A stretch of DNA of 9,366 nt, taken from Chloroflexota bacterium. GTDB taxonomy: Bacteria > Chloroflexota > UBA6077 > FW602-bin22 > JACPQP01. Below, in pieces: positions 1-6,130 of the stretch. Each line of letters starts with the position of its first letter. Within the stretch, counting starts at the first letter, position 1. The stretch spans positions 1 to 9,366 of the forward strand of contig JACPQP010000092.1 of the NCBI GenBank assembly GCA_016190465.1, in the 5' to 3' direction. A model generated the notes under the pieces. It was not told the origin of the DNA. It made no database searches and saw only the letters and a program-made list of their open reading frames with translations. A program made the position numbers and the translations under genes.

Positions 1-1291
1 CCGCCTCTTCCGGTTCCAGCTCGTAGAGGTCCTTGTCGATCGGCGTCGGCGGCTCGATCCGGTTCTGCACGCCGTCGATGCCAGCCATCAGCATGGCCGC
101 GAAAGCCAGGTACGGGTTGCAGGAACAATCGGGCGGACGGAACTCGATCCGCTTGGCCCGGGGGCTGTTCGAATAGACCGGGATGCGGACGCAGGCGCTG
201 CGGTTGCGCTGCGAGTACATCAGGTTGACCGGCGCCTCGTACCCCGGCACCAACCGGCGGTACGAGTTGGTCGTCGGCGCAGCGAACGCCAGGATGGCCG
301 GCGCGTGCTTCAGCAGGCCGCCGACGTCCCAGCGGGCCAGATCGGAGAGGCCGGCATACCCCTTCTCGACGTAGAAGAGGTTCATGCCATCTTTCCACAG
401 ACTCTGGTGCGTGTGCATGCCGGAGCCATTGTCTCGGAACAGGGGCTTGGGCATGAAGGTGGCCGTGTAGCCTGCCTGGACGCAGACGTTCTTGATCACG
501 TATTTGTAGAGCATGATCCAGTCGGCCATCTTCGTGAGCGGCTGGAAGCGCAGGTCGATCTCGCATTGCCCGGCGGTCGCGACCTCATGGTGATGCGCTT
601 CGACCTCGAGCCCGGCCTCCAGGAGCTTGAGGACGATCTCGGAGCGAAGGTCCTGGAGGCGGTCGGTGGGCGGCACCGGGAAGTAGCCCTCCTTATGTCG
701 CGGCCGGTAGCCAAGGTTGGCCGTGCCATTCTGGCCAGAATTCCAGATGCCTTCTTCGGAATCGATGAAGTAGTAGCCGCTCTGCGCGTTCTGATCGAAC
801 CGAATCGAGTTGAAGACGTAGAACTCGGCCTCGGCACCCCAGTAGGAGAGGTCGGCGGCGCCGCTGTCCACGAGGTACCCCTCGGCCTTCATCGCGACGT
901 ACCGCGGGTCTCGGCTGTAGGGGAGCCGGGTGACCGGATCGACCACGTTGCAGATGATGGAGAGGGTCGGCACCTTGCCGATAGGATCGACGATCGCGGT
1001 CGTCGAATCGGGCATGAGCAGCATGTCGCTTTCGTGGATGTGCTGGAAACCCCGAATGCTGGAGCCGTCGAAGCCGACGCCGTCCAGGAAGACGCCCTCA
1101 TCCAGACAGCCGACGGGAATCGAGAAGTGTTGCCACAGGCCCGGCAGGTCGATGAACTTGAAATCGACCATTTTGAGGCCCTTTTCCCGGGCCATCGCGA
1201 TCACCGAGCGGGCGGCCGTCTTCACCTCGGCCGAGCTCGCAGCGCCGTTGCCCAGCGCGGTCGCTGCTCCATTACGTGCGGTCATCGTCAT
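1..1291 (-). CDS. glnA: Type I (GSI-beta-like) glutamine synthetase, 3'-truncated by the window edge
   Basis: Glutamine synthetase makes glutamine from glutamate, ammonia and ATP, the entry point of nitrogen assimilation, as a cytosolic dodecamer. My minus-strand reading gives 430 residues before the window ends. Visible signatures are FDGSSI (74-79), the metal-binding GAEAEF (152-157), EAHHHEVATAGQ (231-242), NGSGMHTHQ (288-296), NSYRRLVPGYEAP (342-354) and NRSACVRIP (363-371). Tyr423 in KDLYELEPEEA matches the adenylylation tyrosine of GSI-beta enzymes (E. coli Tyr397), so control by an adenylyltransferase is plausible. About 65 C-terminal residues should lie outside the window. The start chosen is the ATG at 1291-1289, preceded by AGGTAGGA about 11 nt upstream; a second in-frame ATG at 1285 has a poorer spacing. 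The N-terminus, up to about residue 20, is a low-complexity Ala/Gly/Asn extension. The gene diverges from tgt. Family identity is certain; the regulatory class is inferred. Confidence 0.97.
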   Translation of the reverse strand, partial: MTMTARNGAATALGNGAASSAEVKTAARSVIAMAREKGLKMVDFKFIDLPGLWQHFSIPVGCLDEGVFLDGVGFDGSSIRGFQHIHESDMLLMPDSTTAIVDPIGKVPTLSIICNVVDPVTRLPYSRDPRYVAMKAEGYLVDSGAADLSYWGAEAEFYVFNSIRFDQNAQSGYYFIDSEEGIWNSGQNGTANLGYRPRHKEGYFPVPPTDRLQDLRSEIVLKLLEAGLEVEAHHHEVATAGQCEIDLRFQPLTKMADWIMLYKYVIKNVCVQAGYTATFMPKPLFRDNGSGMHTHQSLWKDGMNLFYVEKGYAGLSDLARWDVGGLLKHAPAILAFAAPTTNSYRRLVPGYEAPVNLMYSQRNRSACVRIPVYSNSPRAKRIEFRPPDCSCNPYLAFAAMLMAGIDGVQNRIEPPTPIDKDLYELEPEEA

Positions 1292-1351
1292 CGTCGCTGG
1301 ATTCCTACCTTTCTCGCCTTCTCGCTGGCAGCCCTGGCTCGAAAGGGGCAG

Positions 1352-1383
1352 GGATCGAGGACTCGCCATCGAGTCCCTCGTCC
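1352..1383. promoter_or_regulatory. Imperfect hairpin in the glnA upstream region
   Basis: The core is a perfect 7-bp inverted repeat, GGACTCG-CCAT-CGAGTCC (1359-1376). With two single-base bulges the arms extend to 13 bp (1352-1365 with 1370-1383). It lies about 60-90 bp upstream of the glnA ATG in the glnA-tgt divergent gap. It could be an operator or part of the glnA 5' leader. The rest of the gap (1292-1512) shows no convincing glnA promoter, riboswitch or sigma-54 site. Confidence 0.35.
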
Positions 1384-1512
1384 GTGCCGGCCCCTGATCT
1401 CCCGTCTGGCCAGCGATTGTCTGTCCAGGACCCATGCTAACCGGTGCGAGGCCTGGGCGGCTAGGTACACGGCGTAAGAACGCGAGGCCAGCTATTTATG
1501 CGCGATGCACAA

Positions 1513-1541
1513 TTGAGTCGGAGCGCCCGGTTTGTTACCAT
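1513..1541 (+). promoter_or_regulatory. Candidate sigma-70-type promoter of tgt
   Basis: TTGAGT (1513-1518) and TACCAT (1536-1541) are separated by 17 bp, each matching 4 of 6 consensus bases. Transcription would start near 1548, just before the GGAGG at 1551-1555 and the proposed GTG start at 1561. This supports the downstream start. Moderate to low confidence because both boxes are degenerate. Confidence 0.35.
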
Positions 1542-1560
1542 CGGCGATCTGGAGGAGCCG

Positions 1561-2748
1561 GTGGACGATCCGGATTTTGCCTTCCGCATCCTGGGCCGCT
1601 GCACCCGGACGGCCGCGCGGGCAGGCGAGTTGCACACGCCCCATGGCCCGGTGGCAACCCCCGTCTTCATGCCGGTGGGGACGCGCGGGACCGTCAAGGC
1701 GCTGGGGCCAGACGACCTCCAGGGTCTGGGGGCTCAGGTGGTGCTCGCCAATGCCTACCACCTGGCCCTGGCGCCCGGAGCCGAGACCGTGCGGGACCTG
1801 GGCGGCCTCCACGCGTTCATGGCCTGGGATCGGCCAATTCTCACCGACAGCGGCGGCTTTCAGATCTTCAGTCTGAGCGAGCTTGCCGAGGTGTCCGAGG
1901 AGGGTGTGCGCTTCCGCTCCCCGTACGACGGGGCCGAGCGGTTCGTGTCGCCCGAGTCAGCCGTGGCCGCCCAGGAGGCGTTAGGGGCCGACCTCATCAT
2001 GGCCTTTGACGACTGCCCACCCGGCAATGCCGACGTCGCCTGGCAGCAACGGGCGATGGAACGAACGCACCGCTGGGCCGAGCGCTGCCGGGCTGCGCAC
2101 CGGCAGCGCGGTCAGGCGCTGTTTGGCATCGTTCAGGGCGGTACCTCGCCCGCGTTGCGCCGTACGTCGGCGAGGCACCTGGTCGGGCTGGATTTTCCCG
2201 GCTACGCCATCGGTGGGCTCTCGGTCGGCGAGCCGAAGGAGGTCACCTGGCGCATGGTCGAGGAAGTCGTGCCGCTGCTGCCCTTGGATCGTCCCCGCTA
2301 CCTGATGGGGGTCGGCACGCCCGAAGACCTGCTCGACGGCATAGCCCGGGGCATCGACCTCTACGATTGCGTCATGCCAACGCGGCTCGGCCGGAATGGC
2401 GGCGTCTACACGCACCGGGGGCGAGGGAGTCTCAAGACGACCATGTTTCGTCTGGTCGATAGCCCGCTCGATCCTGACTGTGATTGTCAGGCTTGCCAGC
2501 GCTTTAGCGCCGGGTACCTGCACCATCTGTTCCGGAGCCGCGAGGAGCTCGTCTATCGGCTCGTATCCATTCATAACGTGCGCTTTCTGATTCGCCTGAT
2601 GGCAGCGGCGCGGGCAGCCATTCTCGGCGGCAGCTTCTCCCAGTTCCGAGCGTCGTTTCTGGCAGGGTACGCCCCTCACCCCTGGCCCCCTGTCCCACTC
2701 GGGGGAGAGGGGGAACACGCGCTCCCCTTCCCCCTCGCCCCTCAGTAG
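1561..2748 (+). CDS. tgt: Queuine/preQ1 tRNA-guanine transglycosylase with a repeat-derived C-terminal tail
   Basis: Tgt exchanges guanine-34 of GU(N)-anticodon tRNAs for preQ1 in queuosine synthesis. Numbering from GTG 1561 (395 aa), the TIM-barrel signatures are all present: general base Asp96 in TDSGGFQ, FDDC (149-152), GIVQGG (189-194), GGLSVGE (218-224), nucleophile Asp269 in YDCVMPTR, and the zinc site Cys307, Cys309, Cys312, His338. The start was chosen because GGAGG (1551-1555) lies 5 nt before GTG 1561, directly ahead of the conserved FAFRIL beginning. An in-frame ATG at 1498 would add 21 unconserved residues and has no ribosome-binding site. The normal family core ends near FLAGY (366-370). 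Residues 371-395 are Pro/Gly-rich and encoded by a palindromic repeat, which now supplies the stop codon. No other queuosine genes are in the window. Confidence 0.96.
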   Translation: MDDPDFAFRILGRCTRTAARAGELHTPHGPVATPVFMPVGTRGTVKALGPDDLQGLGAQVVLANAYHLALAPGAETVRDLGGLHAFMAWDRPILTDSGGFQIFSLSELAEVSEEGVRFRSPYDGAERFVSPESAVAAQEALGADLIMAFDDCPPGNADVAWQQRAMERTHRWAERCRAAHRQRGQALFGIVQGGTSPALRRTSARHLVGLDFPGYAIGGLSVGEPKEVTWRMVEEVVPLLPLDRPRYLMGVGTPEDLLDGIARGIDLYDCVMPTRLGRNGGVYTHRGRGSLKTTMFRLVDSPLDPDCDCQACQRFSAGYLHHLFRSREELVYRLVSIHNVRFLIRLMAAARAAILGGSFSQFRASFLAGYAPHPWPPVPLGGEGEHALPFPLAPQ

Positions 2749-2772
2749 GAGAGGGGGCCAGGAGGTGAGGGG
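2672..2772. repeat. Palindromic intergenic repeat overlapping the tgt 3' end
   Basis: The left arm starting CCCCTCACCCCTGGCC (2672 on) pairs with the right arm ending GGCCAGGAGGTGAGGGG (about 2756-2772). Pairing continues inward: GGCCCCCTGTCCCACT against the complement of AGTAGGAGAGGGGGCC, then GGGGGAGAGGGGGAA (2701-2715) against CTCCCCTTCCCCCTCGCC (from 2722), with a short loop around 2716-2721. The whole 101 bp can fold into one long imperfect hairpin. I associate such CCTCACCCC-type palindromes with Chloroflexota repeats; that is memory, not a search. It may also terminate or attenuate tgt transcription. The left 77 bp are translated as the Tgt tail. The following 118 bp (2773-2890) hold only the hydrolase ribosome-binding site and no clear promoter. 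Confidence 0.8.
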
Positions 2773-2890
2773 AGGCTGTTCACGCAAAACCCTGACGGCC
2801 GCCCGCTGAGAACGGCCCGGTAGCATTGTTTTCGAGAATGCGCGACAATGTGGACGGCTCTCGACAGACCAGCAGAAGGAGCAGGGCCCG

Positions 2891-3778
2891 ATGCGTGTGC
2901 GCTTCTGGGGAACTCGCGGGTCGATCCCGGTTCCCGGGCCGCAGACACTGCGGTATGGCGGCAATACGCTCTGTGTCGAAGTGATGGGCCAATCGGGCAC
3001 GGAGGTGATCCTCGACGCTGGCTCCGGCCTGCGTGTCCTGGGCCAGCACCTTCTCGGGCAGGGACCCGTTCATTCTCACCTTTTCCTGACCCACACGCAT
3101 TGGGATCACATTCAGGGTTTTCCGTTTTTCGTGCCGGCTTTCGTCAAGGGCAACGCCTTCTCGGTCTATGCGCCAAACGGAGGCCAGACGAGCATCGAAC
3201 AAGCGCTCGCCGGCCAGATGGAGTACCGGTATTTCCCCGTCCGGCTAGACGACTTGCAGGCCGACATGACGTTCCACGACCTCGACGAAGAAGACCTGGC
3301 TATCGGATCGCTCGCTATCCAAGCCCGCTGCCTGCACCACACCGTGGCCTGTCTCGGGTACCGACTGAGCGAGGCGGGTCAGACCGTCGTCTATTCAACC
3401 GACCACGAGCCGTTCGTCTGGCATTTGGACGAAGCGAGGAGTTCGGGGGCGCGCGAGATCACTCATCCGGGCGATCGGCGGCACATCGAATTCCTACGCG
3501 GGGCGGATCTCGTGATCCACGACACGCAGTACACCAACGACGAGTACCCAACCAAGGTCGGTTGGGGCCACAGCCCCGTCGGTTACGTGGTCGACGTGGC
3601 GATTGAAGCCGGCGTCGCCCGACTCGCGCTGTTTCATCACGACCCCTTGCACTCAGATGATCAGATTGACGCGATCGTAGCGGCCGCCCGGGCGCAGGCC
3701 GCCCGCCAGGGATCCTCGCTCAAGGTCTTCGGCGCCGCCGAGGGACTCGAGATCGACCTCGCGACGGTGGCCCTCTAG
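2891..3778 (+). CDS. TaR3-like metallo-beta-lactamase-fold metallo-hydrolase
   Basis: A 295-residue single-domain protein with an MBL fold related to the RNase Z/phosphodiesterase branch; cytosolic, with no signal peptide or membrane segment. It opens with MRVRFWGTRGSIPVPGP, typical of this subgroup. Metal ligands are visible: HTHWDH (His68, His70, Asp72, His73), His149/150, Asp171 in TDHEP, and His250 in FHHDP. The phrase IQGFPFF after the metal motif is characteristic of TaR3-like proteins. The substrate is unknown; a phosphodiester or cyclic nucleotide is a guess from the wider family. AAGGAG lies 8 nt before the ATG. It is 142 bp downstream of tgt, with a palindrome between, so co-transcription is uncertain. 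Its TAG stop sits in the left CTAG of the palindrome that separates it from the convergent peptidase gene. Confidence 0.9.
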   Translation: MRVRFWGTRGSIPVPGPQTLRYGGNTLCVEVMGQSGTEVILDAGSGLRVLGQHLLGQGPVHSHLFLTHTHWDHIQGFPFFVPAFVKGNAFSVYAPNGGQTSIEQALAGQMEYRYFPVRLDDLQADMTFHDLDEEDLAIGSLAIQARCLHHTVACLGYRLSEAGQTVVYSTDHEPFVWHLDEARSSGAREITHPGDRRHIEFLRGADLVIHDTQYTNDEYPTKVGWGHSPVGYVVDVAIEAGVARLALFHHDPLHSDDQIDAIVAAARAQAARQGSSLKVFGAAEGLEIDLATVAL

Positions 3779-3892
3779 CACACCGGTCCAGTTATCTGGC
3801 CGCCGCCGTCAACGGCGGGCCAGAGCCTCGGCGTGTTGGGCCCGGCGTTGACGGCGGCGGCCACTGCGCCGATTACTGGACCGGTGTGCTAG
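3775..3892. repeat. 118-bp palindrome between convergent genes, carrying both stop codons; probable bidirectional terminator
   Basis: The outer arms are a perfect 18-bp inverted repeat: CTAGCACACCGGTCCAGT (3775-3792) and its complement (3875-3892). A second pair, 3797-3821 with 3839-3863, matches at 24 of 25 positions, leaving a 17-nt loop (3822-3838). The two stems are joined by unequal spacers of 4 and 11 nt. The TAG stops of the hydrolase (3776-3778) and of the minus-strand peptidase (3891-3889) are mirror images inside the terminal CTAG tetranucleotides. The structure fits a bidirectional terminator or a small non-autonomous element inserted at CTAG; which one is inference. No U-tract is present. 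The 14-mer CTGGCCGCCGCCGT in its inner arm recurs at 6119-6132. Confidence 0.85.
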
Positions 3893-5019
3893 CCGACCAA
3901 CTCGTGTACCACGATCAGCAGTTGCTGGACTCCCCGCGCGATGGGCTCGATCTCGATCCACTCGTCGAGCCGGTGCATGTTCGCCCCGCGGGTGACGCCC
4001 AGGGTAATGGCGGCCAGACCCCGGCTCAAGGGGAGATTGGCATCGGTGCTGGCCGAGCCGTACCGCGGCTCGATCCCGAGCTCGCGCAGCGCCCGTTCCG
4101 CCACCTGGACCAGGAGGTGATCCCGTCGAAGGGAACCGGCCGGCCGGGAGCCGATACTCTCGATGGCGCACGTCAGTCCCACCTCAGCGGCCGTGCTCTC
4201 AAGAATTCGGCCCACTTGAGCAGCCAGCTTCGCTAACTGTGGCGGGTCGACCGAGCGCATATCGATCTCGCAGGCGGCCTCGGCCGGGATGACGTTCACG
4301 CCGGTGCCGCCAGCGATCGTCCCCACGCTCAAGGTCGTCTTCGGGTCCCCCGGCAGAGGCAGGCTGGCCAGCCGGACGATCGCCCGAGCCAGGCCGACGG
4401 CCGCGTTCGGCCGCCCGAAGTGCTCCCAGCTATGGCCGCCCGGACCGCGATAGGTGGCCCGCAGCCGCTCGCAGCCGACTGCCTGCGTGACGATCGTTCC
4501 GAGATCGTGCCCTTCGATCGCCACCACCCAGGCAATCGGCGGGGGCGATTGTGCAAAGAAGCCGGCGATGCCCCGAAGGTTGCCCAGCCCTTCTTCTCCA
4601 ACGGTAAAGGCCAGGTGGAGGGGCAGGTCGCCTGGCGCGTCGGCCGCCCGAAGGGCTTCGAGCACCCAGAGCGTGGCGGCGACCGCGACGCTGTTGTCGC
4701 CCACCGCCGGGCCGTGCAGGCGCCCGCCGTCCCGCCGGACCGCGCAGGGGGTGCTGACTGGGAAAACGGTGTCCAGGTGTGCCGCCAGGAGGAGGCCCGG
4801 TCCGGGGCGCCGTCCGGGCCGGGTCGCCCGGACGTTGCCGACCCGATCGATCCAGGCGGGGTCGAACCCAAGCTGGCCGAGCCGGCTGTGCACGTAGGCG
4901 GCGCGCTCGCCCTCGGCAAAGGTCGGCGCAGCGATCTCGGCGAGGACAATCGTCTCGGCGACGATCCCCTCCAGGTGCTCCTCGACGTGGTGCCGGGCTG
5001 CCGTCAACCAGGAGACCAT
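3889..5019 (-). CDS. M20-family zinc metallopeptidase/deacylase
   Basis: A 376-residue cytosolic hydrolase of the M20/ArgE/DapE/carboxypeptidase superfamily, which cleaves peptide or amide bonds with two zinc ions. Visible motifs (numbering from ATG 5019): HLDTVFP (His81, Asp83), GDN with bridging Asp108, catalytic Glu142-Glu143 in VGEEGLGN, an acidic residue around 169-172 (IEGHD), the dimerisation-domain phrase GPGGHSWEHFGRP (192-204), and the last ligand His349 in MHRLDEW. It looks closest to PepT-like or CPG2-like members; the substrate cannot be told. ATG 5019 is preferred because GGAG precedes it by 5 nt. A GTG two codons upstream overlaps that GGAG. The gene is divergent from arsR, and its TAG stop lies in the palindrome shared with the hydrolase. 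No link to arsenic is evident beyond adjacency. Confidence 0.92.
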   Translation of the reverse strand: MVSWLTAARHHVEEHLEGIVAETIVLAEIAAPTFAEGERAAYVHSRLGQLGFDPAWIDRVGNVRATRPGRRPGPGLLLAAHLDTVFPVSTPCAVRRDGGRLHGPAVGDNSVAVAATLWVLEALRAADAPGDLPLHLAFTVGEEGLGNLRGIAGFFAQSPPPIAWVVAIEGHDLGTIVTQAVGCERLRATYRGPGGHSWEHFGRPNAAVGLARAIVRLASLPLPGDPKTTLSVGTIAGGTGVNVIPAEAACEIDMRSVDPPQLAKLAAQVGRILESTAAEVGLTCAIESIGSRPAGSLRRDHLLVQVAERALRELGIEPRYGSASTDANLPLSRGLAAITLGVTRGANMHRLDEWIEIEPIARGVQQLLIVVHELVG

Positions 5020-5045
5020 AGCCACTCCAATTGGTACGTGTTTGT

Positions 5046-5074
5046 GTTATACCCGACCCGACGGCCGAAGACAA
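5046..5074 (-). promoter_or_regulatory. Promoter of the M20 peptidase gene
   Basis: On the minus strand TTGTCT (5074-5069) and TATAAC (5051-5046) are 17 bp apart, matching 4 and 5 of 6 consensus bases. The predicted start near 5039 gives a leader of about 20 nt containing the GGAG site. The -35 box overlaps the left arm of a 7-bp inverted repeat, GCCGAAG (5064-5070) and CTTCGGC (5084-5090), a possible operator. Confidence 0.55.
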
Positions 5075-5123
5075 GCTCACGCCCTTCGGCTCCCTGCGAC
5101 CGACCGATGAGGTCTTCTCCTGC

Positions 5124-5168
5124 CTTGCATCGTATTATATTGACAATCATCGATACAAGTGCTATACT
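5124..5168 (+). promoter_or_regulatory. arsR promoter with candidate ArsR operator
   Basis: TTGACA (5140-5145, perfect) and TATACT (5163-5168, 5 of 6) are exactly 17 bp apart, the best promoter in the window. The predicted start near 5175 is 2 nt before the arsR ATG at 5177, so the transcript looks leaderless; no Shine-Dalgarno sequence exists in this gap. An inverted repeat, CTTGCATCG (5124-5132) and CGATACAAG (5151-5159), matches at 8 of 9 positions and brackets the -35 box and most of the spacer. This is where an autoregulating ArsR repressor would be expected to bind. The TATAAT read on the minus strand at 5139-5134 has no -35 partner. Confidence 0.7.
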
Positions 5169-5176
5169 GGCGCGCG

Positions 5177-5641
5177 ATGAAGATTCCAATTCCGCTCGTG
5201 CGGGACCGGCGCGGGCGCAAGTACGGGTTGCGGTGCTGTGAGGGGCTGGTGCAGCCGCAACTGGACGCGGCACAGGCAGGGCAGCTCAGCGGGGACCTGG
5301 AGATACTGGCCCATCCGATTCGCCTCCAGATCCTCGACATCCTGGCCCGGCACGAGGGCCAGGTGTGCGTCTGTGATCTCGAAGCGGCCCTGCCGGTCCG
5401 GCAGCCGACGATCTCGCACCACCTCAAGCTGCTGCGCGAGGCCGGGCTGATCGATTGCGAGCGGCACGGCCTCTGGGCATACTATTTTGTGCGGCGCGAG
5501 GCCATCGCCGAGCTCTGCGCCCGAATCACCCAGCAACTTCAGGCGCTAATACCAGTGGGCAGTGGGCAGTGCGCGGTGGGCGATGAGCAGTGCGCAGTGA
5601 GCAGCGACGAGCCCATGGTCTGCATCGAAGACGGTCGATGA
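5177..5641 (+). CDS. arsR: ArsR-family arsenic-responsive repressor with a repeat-encoded C-terminus
   Basis: A winged-helix ArsR/SmtB repressor, 154 aa from ATG 5177, expected to bind its promoter as a dimer and leave it when As(III) or Sb(III) binds. The HTH is QPTISHHLKLLREAGLI (76-92) and the wing RHGLWAYYFV (96-105). Cys64 and Cys66 in CVCDL match Cys32 and Cys34 of E. coli ArsR. The third E. coli cysteine (Cys37) is Glu69 here, while Cys20-Cys21 near the N-terminus might contribute instead. The domain ends near residue 125. The last ~29 residues come largely from a 7-bp tandem repeat, giving the period-7 pattern QCAVGDE/QCAVSSD. A GTG at 5159 would add six residues but lies inside the promoter; an in-frame GTG at 5198 is also possible. 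It overlaps the alternative arsN2 ATG at 5638 as ATGA. The arsenic role rests on CVCDL and the arsN2 neighbour. Confidence 0.9.
   Translation: MKIPIPLVRDRRGRKYGLRCCEGLVQPQLDAAQAGQLSGDLEILAHPIRLQILDILARHEGQVCVCDLEAALPVRQPTISHHLKLLREAGLIDCERHGLWAYYFVRREAIAELCARITQQLQALIPVGSGQCAVGDEQCAVSSDEPMVCIEDGR
5553..5608 (+). repeat. Degenerate heptanucleotide tandem repeat inside arsR
   Basis: Eight consecutive 7-bp units follow the pattern CAGTGGG/CAGTGCG/CAGTGAG: CAGTGGG, CAGTGGG, CAGTGCG, CGGTGGG, CGATGAG, CAGTGCG, CAGTGAG, CAGCGAC. Because 7 is not a multiple of 3, each 21 bp encodes a 7-residue period. The repeat starts right after the last residues expected of the ArsR fold. Confidence 0.9.
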
Positions 5642-5652
5642 AGAGGGAGTCG

Positions 5653-6099
5653 ATGAACGCCTCCATTGAGCGTGCCGGCAAAGAGGAACTGGCCGCCATC
5701 TTTGCGTTGCTCGCGCGGGCCGGCCTGCCGCGTGATGGCCTCGCCGACCACTGGATGACGACGCTGGTGGCGCGGGAGGGCCAGACCGTCGTGGGGAGCG
5801 CCGCGGTGGAGCTGTACGGCGATTCGGCCCTGCTGCGCTCCGTCGCCGTCGAGGAGGCCTGGCGCGGCCAGGGGCTAGGCCAGCGGCTCACCAGGGCCGC
5901 TCTCGACCTCGCCAGACGGCACGAGGTTCGGATCGTTTTCCTGCTGACCGAGACGGCCTGCGCCTTCTTCACTCGCTTCGGATTCCGCCGGATTGCCCGG
6001 TCGGAGGTGGCGCCGGTCGTGCAGCGCTCGGCCGAGTTTGCCGAGGCCGGCTGCCCCTGCGCCGAGGTGATGAGGGTCGAGCTATCGCCCGGCGCGTAG
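5653..6099 (+). CDS. arsN2: GNAT N-acetyltransferase of the ArsN2 type (arsenic resistance)
   Basis: A 148-residue GNAT-fold acetyltransferase. The order of motifs fits the ArsN2 group of ars operons: LLARAGLPRDGLADH (19-33), VGSAAVELYGDSALLRSVAV (47-66), the acetyl-CoA loop RGQGLG (71-76), LLTETACAFFTRFGF (97-111) and a late Cys-rich segment, AGCPC (132-136). The related ArsN1 acetylates arsinothricin or phosphinothricin; the ArsN2 substrate is not firmly known to me. ATG 5653 is chosen because GAGGGAG lies just upstream (core GAGGG spaced 5 nt). The alternative in-frame ATG 5638 overlaps the arsR stop as ATGA and would add five residues, giving translational coupling. Either way the gene is co-transcribed with arsR. 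No arsenite pump or arsenate reductase accompanies it here. Confidence 0.85.
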   Translation: MNASIERAGKEELAAIFALLARAGLPRDGLADHWMTTLVAREGQTVVGSAAVELYGDSALLRSVAVEEAWRGQGLGQRLTRAALDLARRHEVRIVFLLTETACAFFTRFGFRRIARSEVAPVVQRSAEFAEAGCPCAEVMRVELSPGA

Positions 6100-6130
6100 A
6101 GCCCCGGTTGAGTATCGCTGGCCGCCGCCG

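Noticed and set aside
305..1477. Long plus-strand frame opposite glnA
   Set aside because: It is the antisense shadow of a clearly conserved glutamine synthetase; its translation resembles no family I know and has no ribosome-binding site.
2823..2850. Short inverted repeat CATTGT/ACAATG before the hydrolase gene
   Set aside because: Only 6 bp with a long spacer and no linked promoter boxes; below what can be distinguished from chance.
3809..4171. Minus-strand frame overlapping the 3' part of the M20 gene
   Set aside because: Arg/Gly-rich shadow frame running into the palindrome; no motifs and no start signal.
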